Below are positions 1 through 7,751 of a DNA stretch of 64,000 nt, in pieces. Each line of letters opens with the position of its first letter. Position 1 is the first letter of the stretch. Origin of the DNA: Zoogloea sp041908905 (GTDB taxonomy: Bacteria; Pseudomonadota; Gammaproteobacteria; Burkholderiales; Rhodocyclaceae). The DNA lies in NCBI RefSeq assembly GCF_041908905.1, contig NZ_JAYREK010000019.1, positions 1-64,000 of the forward strand, written 5' to 3'. The notes beneath the pieces were generated by a model, which was given only the letters and a program-made list of their open reading frames with translations, did no database searches and was not told the DNA's origin. The position numbers and the translations under genes were made by a program.

Positions 1-62
1 AGTTGGTCCAGCGTCACCATCTCCAGTTCGGTCTGAGCGGTGGCGGCGGCAGGCTTGAGCAT
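1..62 (-). CDS. Transposase, N-terminal fragment (cut by window edge)
   Basis: The minus strand opens an uninterrupted reading frame at an ATG at 60-62 and runs off the window after about 20 codons. The visible peptide contains ELEMVTLDQL, which resembles the first residues of IS1182-type (DUF772) transposases, where a short leader precedes a VTLxxLVPxDHLLR block. A perfect TATAAT (minus strand) lies at 69-74, only 6 nt before the ATG, so the message may be nearly leaderless. A terminator-like hairpin sits immediately upstream of it. The assignment rests on about ten residues and is tentative; the rest of the gene lies outside the window. Confidence 0.45.
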   Translation of the reverse strand, partial: MLKPAAATAQTELEMVTLDQ

Positions 63-80
63 GCCGAGATTATAAAAAAA

Positions 81-107
81 CCAAGCCCCCGACGGGTGGG
101 GGCTTGG
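81..107 (-). terminator. Intrinsic terminator-like hairpin
   Basis: A perfect 10-bp stem (81-90 with 98-107, 7-nt loop) is followed on the minus strand by a run of seven T. It lies between thrC and the transposase start. It could be a second terminator for thrC, or the read-through shield often found at insertion-sequence ends. Confidence 0.7.
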
Positions 108-125
108 GGCTTTGTCAGCAGTCTG

Positions 126-151
126 AAAAGCCCCGCAACCGCGGGGCTTTT
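126..151 (-). terminator. Terminator of thrC
   Basis: A near-perfect palindrome, AAAAGCCCCGC-AACC-GCGGGGCTTTT, begins about 28 nt downstream of the thrC stop codon. A and T runs at both feet make it potentially bidirectional. Confidence 0.8.
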
Positions 152-179
152 GCATGGGAACGACAGCCGGGAAAGCAGC

Positions 180-1619
180 TCAGCCGGCGTTCACGGTGCG
201 GGCGATCAGCGCCTTGATGGCCTCGGCGTCGGCGTCCATCACCTCGACGCGCTGGGACAGCGCCTCGATGTTCTCGAGGCCGGCCGGGCGGGCCGGCTTG
301 CGGCCGAGGGCTTCGACGATGGTCTCCTCGAACTTGGCCGGCTGGGCGGTCTCGAGCACCAGGGTCGGCACCGCCGGGTCGCGCAGTTCGAGGGCCACCT
401 TGAGGCCGTCGGCGGTGTGGGTGTCGATCACGGTGGCGTATTTTTCGTCGGCCAGACGGATGGTTGCCAGGCGGGCGGCGTGATTGCTGCTGCCGGAGGC
501 AAAGCCGTACTGGCCGATGGCGGCGAATTCCGGGGTGGCGGACAGGTCGAAGGCACCGCCGGCATCCACCTTGCTCCACAGTTCGCGCACCTTGTTGCCG
601 TCGCGGCCGACCAGGTCGAACACGAAGCGCTCGAAGTTGGAAGCCTTCGAGATGTCCATCGACGGGCTGGAAGTGGCGTGGGTCTCGGCGGTGTTGCGGG
701 GGCGATAGACGCCGGTGCGGAAGAACTCGTCGAGCACGTCGTTCTCGTTGGTGGCGAGGATCAGCTTGGCCACCGGCAGGCCCATCATGCGGGCGATGTG
801 GCCGGCGCAGATATTGCCGAAGTTGCCCGACGGCACCACGAAGGCGACCTGCTGGTCGTTGCTCTCGGTGGCGGCGAAGTAGCCCTTGAAGTAATAGACG
901 ATCTGCGCCGCGACGCGGGCCCAGTTGATCGAATTGACCGCACCGATCTTGTATTTGGCCTTGTAGGCGTGATCGTTGGAGACCGCCTTCACCACGTCCT
1001 GGGCGTCGTCGAACATGCCACGCACGGCAATGTTGTAGATGTTGGCGTCCTGCAGCGAATACATCTGGGCGCGCTGGAAGGCGCTCATGCGGCCGTGGGG
1101 CGACAGCATGAACACCCTCACGCCGTGCTTGCCGCGCATCGCGTACTCCGCCGCCGAGCCGGTGTCGCCGGAGGTGGCGCCGAGGATGTTGATCTGCTCG
1201 CCGCGCTTGTCGAGCACGTACTCGAACAGGTTGCCCAGCAGCTGCATCGCCATGTCCTTGAAGGCGAGCGTCGGGCCGTTGGAGAGCTCCAGCAGGCCCA
1301 GCTTGCCCGGCTCCAGCCAATGCACCGGGGTGATGTCGGCGGCCTTGGCGCCGTCGCGCACGTAGCCATACACCTCGGCGGTGTAGGTCTTGTCGCAGAT
1401 GGCCTTGAGGTCGGCGGCGGGGATGTCGTCGATGAAGCGCGACAGGATCGCGAAGGCCAGCTCGGCGTAGGAGAGCGTGCGCCAGGCATCGAGGTCGGCG
1501 CGGCTGACCTGCGGATAGGTCTCCGGCAGGTAGAGGCCGCCATCGGGCGCCAGGCCACCAAGCAGGATGTCACAGAAGGATTGGGGGGCAGACTGGCCGC
1601 GGGTGGAGATGTAGCGCAT
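180..1619 (-). CDS. thrC: Threonine synthase
   Basis: PLP enzyme converting O-phosphohomoserine to threonine, the last step of the pathway fed by hom. At 479 residues it has normal length for the long proteobacterial class. The start is the ATG at 1617-1619, giving MRYISTRG, the usual N-terminus; a longer frame upstream does not match the family. The PLP lysine is expected at K121 in SNGPTLAFKDM, and the phosphate-binding PSGNFGN loop and a glycine-rich GDTGSA segment are present. An extended -10-like TG-C-TATCTT lies about 35 nt upstream, so it may have its own promoter. hom is 6 kb away rather than adjacent. Two terminator hairpins follow the gene. Confidence 0.95.
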   Translation of the reverse strand: MRYISTRGQSAPQSFCDILLGGLAPDGGLYLPETYPQVSRADLDAWRTLSYAELAFAILSRFIDDIPAADLKAICDKTYTAEVYGYVRDGAKAADITPVHWLEPGKLGLLELSNGPTLAFKDMAMQLLGNLFEYVLDKRGEQINILGATSGDTGSAAEYAMRGKHGVRVFMLSPHGRMSAFQRAQMYSLQDANIYNIAVRGMFDDAQDVVKAVSNDHAYKAKYKIGAVNSINWARVAAQIVYYFKGYFAATESNDQQVAFVVPSGNFGNICAGHIARMMGLPVAKLILATNENDVLDEFFRTGVYRPRNTAETHATSSPSMDISKASNFERFVFDLVGRDGNKVRELWSKVDAGGAFDLSATPEFAAIGQYGFASGSSNHAARLATIRLADEKYATVIDTHTADGLKVALELRDPAVPTLVLETAQPAKFEETIVEALGRKPARPAGLENIEALSQRVEVMDADAEAIKALIARTVNAG

Positions 1620-1674
1620 GGTTCTCGCCGAGTTGAAAACGAAAACCCAAGAAGATAGCACAGCCCGGCGCCCT

Positions 1675-2799
1675 TCAGGCCCGCCCGCCCCCCGCCGGGG
1701 CGCGGGCCCGCACCAGCGCCACCCCGAACCACCGCACCCCCGCCGCCGGCAGCGCCGGCGCCGCCTCGAAACCCGCCATCATCAGCCCGCCGCCCAGCAG
1801 GAAGAGCCCTGCCCGCAGCGCCCCGAAGCGCACCAGCCGCGCCCGCATGGCCGCCCGCGCCGGGCTCATCGGGCCGGGAAAGCGCCACACCGGCAACAGC
1901 TGGGCCAGCGCCCCGCTGACCAGCGGCAGCAGGAAGAGCACGAAGAAGCCGGCCACCGCCGGCCGCCCCGGCAGCCACCCGAGCCCATGGGCGAGGCCCG
2001 CCAGCACCACCATCAGCAGGCCCAGCCCGGCGCCGAACAGGGAGGCCGCGGCGCCGTCGCCGAACAGCGCCGCCGGGCCCCAGCCGCGCCACCAGCCCCA
2101 CAGGGTATGGACGACCACCCCGCCGAACAGCCCCGCGCCCAGTGCTGTCAGCCAGGGCACCAGCCCCGCCAGCGCGGCGCAGGCCACCCCGCCGAGGGCC
2201 CAGGGCAGCTGCCGGCGCAGGCGCAGCGCCGCCCGGGGGTCGGGCTTGCCGAGCACGGTCGGCATCAGCACGTGCAGGGTGCCGAGGGCGGTGAGGCCGA
2301 TGAAGCCCAGGGTGTTGAGGTGCAGATGCACGAGGCGCAGCGCGCCGTAGGCTGCCGGCCACAGCAGGCCGGCGAGGATCGCCGCCAGGGCCAGCGCCAG
2401 GCAGCCGAGGGCCGCCAGATACCAGGCGAGGCCCGGATGGGGCTTGCCGAGGCTGGCCCGCCCGCGGCGGATGGCCCAGCTCATCAAGACCCCGCTCGCC
2501 GCAAGCCCGGCCACCAGCGCCCCATGCAGCGCCCAGCCCGGCGCCCACCCGGCAAGCACCGCCACCACCGCCACGCCCGCCGCCTGCAGCACCAGGGGCA
2601 GGCGGTGGATGCCCGGCTCGGCCCCGCCGCTGCGGGTAAGCACCGGCACGAAGTGGCTCATCGCCGCGAAGATCAGCGGCAACGCGCCGATGGCGAAGGC
2701 CGCGTGGGCCACGGCAGCCGGCGCGGCGCCCATGAAACCGAGGACGAGCGCCAGGGCGAAGGCAGCAATCGCGGTACAGCCGAGGTAGATGAGGATCAT
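1675..2799 (-). CDS. Multi-pass membrane protein, COX1/NnrS-like
   Basis: About 374 residues with some 11-12 hydrophobic segments and no signal peptide. A segment reading HLHLNTLGFIGLTALGT, followed by a second block ending HVLMP, resembles the histidine-rich helices of stand-alone heme-copper-oxidase-I-like and NnrS-like proteins, in which histidines may bind heme or metal. Another histidine lies in AAMSHFVPVL. The start is taken at the ATG at 2797-2799; a frame extension to 2874 would add a charged, unconserved 25-residue leader and reach the divergent HPP gene. It is divergent from the HPP-CBS gene and near a DUF2249 gene, a combination seen in denitrifiers. Function is inferred only at family level. 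Confidence 0.6.
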   Translation of the reverse strand: MILIYLGCTAIAAFALALVLGFMGAAPAAVAHAAFAIGALPLIFAAMSHFVPVLTRSGGAEPGIHRLPLVLQAAGVAVVAVLAGWAPGWALHGALVAGLAASGVLMSWAIRRGRASLGKPHPGLAWYLAALGCLALALAAILAGLLWPAAYGALRLVHLHLNTLGFIGLTALGTLHVLMPTVLGKPDPRAALRLRRQLPWALGGVACAALAGLVPWLTALGAGLFGGVVVHTLWGWWRGWGPAALFGDGAAASLFGAGLGLLMVVLAGLAHGLGWLPGRPAVAGFFVLFLLPLVSGALAQLLPVWRFPGPMSPARAAMRARLVRFGALRAGLFLLGGGLMMAGFEAAPALPAAGVRWFGVALVRARAPAGGGRA

Positions 2800-2872
2800 G
2801 GACAGTGGGATTTTGATGTGGGCTTTGCGTGAATCAAGGAAGGGGAAGAGCTCGCGTCGCCAAGATCGCGCC

Positions 2873-4048
2873 ATGACTATTCTGACCCGTTTTGCCCGGC
2901 GTTATCTCCTCGCCGACGCGGCGCCCCTCTCCCCCGCAGAACGCTGGCGCAGTGCCACCGCCGCGCTGCTGGGCGTACTGATCTTCGAGGGCGTGCTCTT
3001 CGTCGTGCCGGTGTCGCCCCAGGCCCACCGGCTGCTGGCTCCGCTCGGGGCCACCTCGGTGATCGTGTTCACGCTGCCCCACAGCCCCCTCGCCCAGCCC
3101 TGGTCGGTCATCGGCGGGCTGCTGCTGCCGGCTTTGATCGGCCTCGCCTGCGGCAACTGGCTGCCGGCCGGCTGGCTGGCGCCGGCGCTGGCGGTGGCCA
3201 TCTCGATCTGGATCATGGGCTGGCTGCGCTGCATCCACCCGCCGGGCGGCGCGATGGCCCTGGTGATGGCGGTCGCCGCCGGCGAGGGCGTGGCACCCGG
3301 CATCAGCCTGGCGGCGGTGGGCTGGAACACGGTGGCGATCCTGATCGCCGCGATGGCGGTGAACAACCTCATCCCCGGGCGGCGCTACCCGCTGTGCTCG
3401 CCCCCGACGCCCGCCACCCCGCAGCGGGTGCGGCAGAGCCCGGTGGGCGTGCAGGAGCCCGATCTGGCCGCCGCCCTCGCCGAGATCGACGCCTACCTGG
3501 ACATCAGCGCGGACGACCTGTCGCAGCTCTTCCGACGCGCCGCCCACCACGCCTTCCGGCGCCATGTGCTGCTCACCTGCGGGGAAGTGATGGAACCGGT
3601 GGCGGCGAGCCTCGCGGCCGACACCGACCTCGACACGGCCTGGAGGCTGATGCGCCGCCACGCCCGGCCGGCGCTGCCGGTGGTGAACCAGGACGGGAAG
3701 GTGGTCGGGCTGCTGGGCCTGGAGGACTTCCTGCACCACGTCGAGGCGGACCGGGGCCTGCGCCTGGGCGAGCGCGTCCGGCGCCTGCTGCGCCCCCGGC
3801 CCGGCCGCCGGTCGCGGACACCCCGGAGGGTCGGCGAGATCATGCAGACGCCGGCACACGGGCTGCGGCTGGCACGCCGCGACGACGGCATCGCGGTCGC
3901 CGCCGAGGTGCTCGGCCAGGGAAGTCAGGCCGCGCTGCCCATCGTGGACGCGCAGGGCGGCCTGGTCGGCATGCTCGGCGCGGCGGGACTCAATGCGGTG
4001 TTGTTCCACCATGAAGCCCTCGGGCACATCCGGGGCGATGGCGCCTGA
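2873..4048 (+). CDS. HPP-family membrane protein with C-terminal CBS pair
   Basis: 391 residues. The N-terminal half is an HPP module of about four membrane helices; the name-giving motif appears in RCIHPPGGAMAL, with LAPLGATSVIVF just before it. HPP proteins of cyanobacteria and plants have been linked to nitrite transport across membranes. The C-terminal half holds two CBS motifs (around residues 240-290 and 320-380; GEVMEPV and GEIMQTP openings), which usually bind adenine nucleotides and gate a transporter. The ATG at 2873 was chosen because upstream in-frame codons do not match the family; no strong ribosome binding site is evident. Divergent from the COX1-like gene. Confidence 0.75.
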   Translation: MTILTRFARRYLLADAAPLSPAERWRSATAALLGVLIFEGVLFVVPVSPQAHRLLAPLGATSVIVFTLPHSPLAQPWSVIGGLLLPALIGLACGNWLPAGWLAPALAVAISIWIMGWLRCIHPPGGAMALVMAVAAGEGVAPGISLAAVGWNTVAILIAAMAVNNLIPGRRYPLCSPPTPATPQRVRQSPVGVQEPDLAAALAEIDAYLDISADDLSQLFRRAAHHAFRRHVLLTCGEVMEPVAASLAADTDLDTAWRLMRRHARPALPVVNQDGKVVGLLGLEDFLHHVEADRGLRLGERVRRLLRPRPGRRSRTPRRVGEIMQTPAHGLRLARRDDGIAVAAEVLGQGSQAALPIVDAQGGLVGMLGAAGLNAVLFHHEALGHIRGDGA

Positions 4049-4072
4049 GGGGGAGGGCGGCCGCCCTCCCCC
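4049..4072. terminator. 24-bp perfect G/C palindrome between convergent genes
   Basis: GGGGGAGGGCGG is followed directly by its exact complement CCGCCCTCCCCC. It starts one base after the HPP-CBS stop and ends 11 bases before the DUF2249 stop. There is no T run, so it could act as a transcription barrier or RNA-stabilising hairpin rather than a classic terminator. Confidence 0.5.
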
Positions 4073-4083
4073 GTCGGCGCGGT

Positions 4084-4350
4084 TCAGGCCACCTTGGCGA
4101 AATCGATGACGATGGCGCCCGGCTCGCGCTGCTGGTAGGTGATCGTCACCTTCTCGCCGTAGCGCTGCTGGAGCTGGCCGAGGAGCGGCAGCGGATCGTG
4201 GTCGTTGCAGAAGCGCATGGTCTCGCCCGGCATCAGCGCATCCAGCGCACCGAAGATCGCCGCGTGGCGAAACCGCTTGGCGATGCCGCGGGCGTCGAAG
4301 GGGTAGATGGCTTCGGGCGTGGTGTGGTTGCAGACGTGGATGGTTTGCAT
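4084..4350 (-). CDS. DUF2249 domain protein
   Basis: 88-residue soluble protein. The sequence FDARGI...IFGALDALMPGETMRFCNDHDPLPLLGQL matches the DUF2249 pattern, whose hallmark is the NDHDPxPL motif (here about residues 49-56). The family has a TusA-like fold and is found near nitric-oxide, denitrification and respiratory genes; its reaction is unknown. The ribosome binding site CAGGAG lies about 10 nt before the ATG. It may belong functionally with the COX1-like and HPP genes next door. The C-terminus ends in a short VIDFAKVA strand, as in other small members. Confidence 0.8.
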   Translation of the reverse strand: MQTIHVCNHTTPEAIYPFDARGIAKRFRHAAIFGALDALMPGETMRFCNDHDPLPLLGQLQQRYGEKVTITYQQREPGAIVIDFAKVA

Positions 4351-4401
4351 GCTGAGGAGCTCCTGAAGTTCGATAAAGCCGACTGAATTTGTCGGGTATC
4401 G

Positions 4402-6414
4402 TCAGTGTGCCGGCCGTGGCGGGGGCTTTCCTTGATCTGGATCGGCTTTGCCAGGTTCCGCCTCCGCCCCAGCGGCCAGGGCGCTCTCCAGCGCCTCCCG
4501 CCTCTGGCGGTAGGATGTCTCCTCCGGAAAATCCCGCGTCAGCTCGGCGTACATGTCGATCGCCTGCCGCAGCACCTCCGCATCGCCCTGCCGCAGCCTC
4601 ACCAGGCCGAGGAGCGACAAGGGCACGGCCACATCCTCGCGTGCGCCTTGCCGGTTTGGGCTTGCGCTCAGCACCCGGCGCGCCAGCGCCAGGCTCTCCC
4701 GGTAGGCCTGCTCAGCCTCGTCCCACGCGCCCCGGGCCCGGGCGATGCCCCCGACGTTGTTCAGGGAAACCGACAGGTCGCGCAGCGCCTCCGGCGTGTC
4801 CCCCAGCCGCGCCAGCAGTTGACGGCACACCGCCAGGCTCTCCCGATAGGCCTGCTCCGCCTCGTCCCATGCGCCCCGAGCCTGGGCAACGCCTCCCACG
4901 TTATCGAGGGAGACCGACAGATCGCGCAGCGCCTCCGGCGTATCCCCCAGCCGCGCCAGCAGTTGACGGCGCACCGCCAGGCTCTCCCGGTAGGCCTGCT
5001 CCGCCTCGTCCCACGCGCCCCGAGCCCGGGCGACGCGCCCGACGTTGTCGAGGGAGATCGACAGATCGCGAAGGGCCACCGGCGTGTCCCCCAGCCGCGC
5101 CAGCAACTGACGGCTCACCGCCAGGCTCTCCCGGTAGGCCTGCTCCGCCTCGTCCCACGCGCCCCGAGCCCGGGCGACGCGCCCGACGCTGCTCAGGGAG
5201 ACCGACAGGTCGCGCAGCGCCTCCGGCGTGTCCCCCAGCCGCGACAGCAGTTGACGGCGCACCGCCAGGCTCTCCCGGTAGGCCTGCTCCGCCTCGTCCC
5301 ACGCGCCCCGGGCCCGAGCGACGCCCCCGACGTTGTTCAGGGAAACCGACAGGTCGCGCAGCGCCTCCGGCGTGTCCCCCAGCCGCGACAGCAACTGACG
5401 GCTCAGCGCCAGGCTCTCCCGGTAGGCCTGCTCCGCCTCGTCCCACATGCCCCGGGCCCGGGCGATGCCCCCGACGTTGTTCAGGGAAACCGACAGGTCG
5501 CGCAGCGCCTCCGGCGTATCCCCCAGCCGCGCCAGCAGTTGACGGCTCACCGCCAGGCTCTCCCGGTAGGCCTGCTCCGCCTCGTCCCACGCGCCCCGGG
5601 CCCGGGCGATGCGCCCCACATCGTCGAGGGAGATCAACAGGTCGCGCAGGGCCTGCGCCTCCTCGGGCGCGGCCAGGCAACGGGAGCGAGCAAGCGCCAG
5701 CACTTCCTGGGCCGTCTGACTGGCTTCATACAGGGCGCCGGCCTGCTCCATCAAGCGAGTGGCGCGCCAGCCGACAGCCAGATTGACCTTGCCCGCCTGG
5801 TGGGAGCGCAAGCGTGCCCACTCGGCCTCGGCACTCAGGGCTGCGGCATCGGGCGGCATGGGTGACGGGGCGAGCGGCGCCGTGGGTTCGTGCATGGGCG
5901 ATGCAAAGGACGATGCAAAGGGCGCCGCAAGGGTGTCGCTGAAGGCCCGGATATGCCAGATGTCGGGGGCGATGGCGGCAGCCTCGGCACGGAAGCTCCG
6001 CGGCAGCAGCAGGATCAGCGGCCGTAGAAAATCGCGCTCCAGCAGAAAGCGGCGTTCGTTGATCCGCGCCAGGAAAAGGCGTCGGGCGGCGTCCCATCCG
6101 GCATCGCCCGGGTGGGTATAGGCCTCGACCCAGACCGGCAGTTCGGGCGGCAGATCCTGGCCAAGCCTGAGCAGGCGCGTGACGAAATCCGGTGCCTCAC
6201 CGGGAAACTCGGCGGGCTCGACGCGCTGCAGCGGACGACCGGCAAAATCCAGCCGCTGATTCAGCCACAGACGCAGCCGCTCGGCCCCGCCTTCATCGGC
6301 AAACAGGAAAACCAGCGAGAAACCATCCTGCCACTCCAGATGGCGCAGCAGCCGGACCGCAGTGTCTTCGAACCCAGCGTCGTCAGGGCTGCCGACCATC
6401 TTCGCGATAGGCAT
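4402..6414 (-). CDS. TPR-array protein with STAND-associated-type N-terminal domain
   Basis: 670 residues. Residues 1-165 form a globular domain ending in a PLILLLP...APDIWHIRAF pattern, reminiscent of N-terminal domains found in TPR proteins that partner AAA/STAND ATPases (from memory, unconfirmed). Residues about 241-576 are seven 48-residue tetratricopeptide units with core ARARGAWDEAEQAYRESLA; six are nearly identical and the first is diverged. A final degenerate TPR and a charged tail follow. The ATG at 6412-6414 has a good GAGG ribosome site 6 nt away and overlaps the upstream ATPase gene by 32 bp, implying translational coupling. Such repeats usually bind peptides or partner proteins. 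A sensor or effector-scaffold role with the ATPase is an inference. Confidence 0.7.
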   Translation of the reverse strand: MPIAKMVGSPDDAGFEDTAVRLLRHLEWQDGFSLVFLFADEGGAERLRLWLNQRLDFAGRPLQRVEPAEFPGEAPDFVTRLLRLGQDLPPELPVWVEAYTHPGDAGWDAARRLFLARINERRFLLERDFLRPLILLLPRSFRAEAAAIAPDIWHIRAFSDTLAAPFASSFASPMHEPTAPLAPSPMPPDAAALSAEAEWARLRSHQAGKVNLAVGWRATRLMEQAGALYEASQTAQEVLALARSRCLAAPEEAQALRDLLISLDDVGRIARARGAWDEAEQAYRESLAVSRQLLARLGDTPEALRDLSVSLNNVGGIARARGMWDEAEQAYRESLALSRQLLSRLGDTPEALRDLSVSLNNVGGVARARGAWDEAEQAYRESLAVRRQLLSRLGDTPEALRDLSVSLSSVGRVARARGAWDEAEQAYRESLAVSRQLLARLGDTPVALRDLSISLDNVGRVARARGAWDEAEQAYRESLAVRRQLLARLGDTPEALRDLSVSLDNVGGVAQARGAWDEAEQAYRESLAVCRQLLARLGDTPEALRDLSVSLNNVGGIARARGAWDEAEQAYRESLALARRVLSASPNRQGAREDVAVPLSLLGLVRLRQGDAEVLRQAIDMYAELTRDFPEETSYRQRREALESALAAGAEAEPGKADPDQGKPPPRPAH
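4687..5694 (-). repeat. Seven 144-bp coding repeats (TPR units)
   Basis: The string CGCCAGGCTCTCCC recurs, with rare changes, at 4687, 4831, 4975, 5119, 5263, 5407 and 5551, exactly 144 bp apart. Most units differ at only a handful of bases. The unit nearest the N-terminus (5551-5694) is the most diverged. The pattern indicates recent duplication or ongoing gene conversion and predicts copy-number variation. Confidence 0.9.
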
Positions 6415-7705
6415 CGACCACCTCGCGCAGGAGCGGGTGAATGTCGTACCAGTCCTTGCCGTTTCGATAGTTGAGGACGAGCCGGTTGTCGAGGAAGTGG
6501 GCCAGGATGGGCAGCTCGCTATCGGCTCTCAGGCAGGTGTCGTGGGTTTCGGAGATACGCTTGAGCCAACGCAGGTGATCGGCGGGGATGGGCAGCATCT
6601 CGTTCCGCGCCGCGTTCAGGGCCGGGCGAACGCCCTCCACGCCGAGCGGCAGCTGGGCGTCGTCCCGGACGGACGGCAGGGTCATCCGGATCAGTCGGAA
6701 AAACTCTCTCAGATCGCCACCCGAGCTGACCGCCAGGGCATCGAGCGCCTCGATCTGGAAAATCTCGTGCCAGTCGGGGTAGCGCACCGCAACCACCTGG
6801 TGCAGGCACTGCAGCCCCGCCGGGTCCGGCTCCCGGCTACGGTCCTTGAAAACGTGGACACTCACCAGCCGGCGCGTCGCGGCCCCGCCGAGCATTGCGC
6901 CCGTTCCGGCGGCCAGGATAGGCAGATAGGGAGGCACCGTGAATACGACATGCAGCAGCGGAATGCGCAGACTGTCGGCATGGGCAAAGAACAGATTGCG
7001 CACGCTCTCGTAAACGCTCATCGCGTCACTGCCGACGCCGCGAATCCGCTCGACCGAATCGACGATCAGCACGACTTTCTTGTCGGGATCGTTCTCACGC
7101 TCCCGCACCCAGGCAACCGCCTCAGCAATGAAATCGTGGGCGCTGGCGACGATCTGCGCCGTGTAACCGCGGGACTTCTGCTGAACGAGCTTCTTGAAAT
7201 CGGGATCGGCCTTGAGCGCGGCCTTGATGTCGAACCCGGACGCGCCGATCTTGATCTCGGTCAGCTGGACATCCTGGCTGAGAAATGCCGTGAAACGCTC
7301 CCAGTAGCTCCGACCCCCCGGCGTCGCGCCGTATCGCCGGGAGAGCTGCTCGGACAACGCACCGGCGATCGTCACCAGAAAATCGCTGATCTCGACTTCC
7401 TTGGTGAGAAGCAGGTACTCGGACATATCGGCGTAAAACGCGACGATCCCGAGTTCTTCCAGTGTGGCCTGAAGGCGCTTGAGTTCGGTGCTCTTTCCGG
7501 TGCCCCGCTGCCCGGTAAACAAGCAGACACCACCACCCTCCTGCCAATCGATCTCCGTCGCCAGTTCTTCGACCGGGTCACCGCCGAAATCGGCCTTGCT
7601 GTTGAGATCCCTCAGGTAGACCGGGTCGGTGGGCTCCAGAACCCGATCTGCCAACGCTGTGTAGAGTGCTTTCAGTTTGGCTCGGGTAGCCGGGGTAAGT
7701 GCCAT
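6383..7705 (-). CDS. AAA/STAND-like P-loop ATPase
   Basis: 440 residues. Walker A is GQRGTGKST (residues 65-73) and Walker B is VVLIVDSVE (211-219). A C-terminal helical region includes a DLREFFRLIRMTL segment resembling the sensor/winged-helix part of Orc/Cdc6- or STAND-like NTPases. The N-terminus DPVYLRDLN...DPVEELATEI is typical of bacterial ATP-binding proteins of the mobile gene pool. The ATG follows an AAGGAG site. The stop overlaps the start of the TPR gene, so the two form a unit. It lies 46 nt downstream of hom and may be read through from that gene. The specific role is unknown; a stress or phage-defence signalling pair is a hypothesis. Confidence 0.7.
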   Translation of the reverse strand: MALTPATRAKLKALYTALADRVLEPTDPVYLRDLNSKADFGGDPVEELATEIDWQEGGGVCLFTGQRGTGKSTELKRLQATLEELGIVAFYADMSEYLLLTKEVEISDFLVTIAGALSEQLSRRYGATPGGRSYWERFTAFLSQDVQLTEIKIGASGFDIKAALKADPDFKKLVQQKSRGYTAQIVASAHDFIAEAVAWVRERENDPDKKVVLIVDSVERIRGVGSDAMSVYESVRNLFFAHADSLRIPLLHVVFTVPPYLPILAAGTGAMLGGAATRRLVSVHVFKDRSREPDPAGLQCLHQVVAVRYPDWHEIFQIEALDALAVSSGGDLREFFRLIRMTLPSVRDDAQLPLGVEGVRPALNAARNEMLPIPADHLRWLKRISETHDTCLRADSELPILAHFLDNRLVLNYRNGKDWYDIHPLLREVVDAYREDGRQP

Positions 7706-7719
7706 GGCGACTCCTTGTC

Positions 7720-7738
7720 GCCGGGGACGAGCCCCGGC
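7720..7738 (-). terminator. GC hairpin between hom and the ATPase gene
   Basis: GCCGGGG-ACGAG-CCCCGGC lies between the hom stop and the start of the downstream ATPase gene. No T run follows, so it is at best a weak or Rho-assisted stop that would allow read-through. Confidence 0.4.
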
Positions 7739-7751
7739 TCGAACAGCACGA

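Noticed and set aside
3..1658. Long plus-strand frame opposite thrC, and many similar long antisense frames across the window
   Set aside because: High G+C with third-position bias keeps antisense frames open; they encode His/Gly/Ala/Val-rich low-complexity sequence and overlap well-identified genes.
2813..2837. Inverted repeat TTGAT-N15-ATCAA in the divergent COX1-like/HPP spacer
   Set aside because: FNR/NNR-type sites need a 4-nt spacer; 15 nt does not fit, so it is not called as an anaerobic regulator site.
4049..4072. Palindrome considered as a protein-binding operator
   Set aside because: It lies between two convergent 3' ends, not near a promoter, so a transcription barrier or hairpin is more likely.
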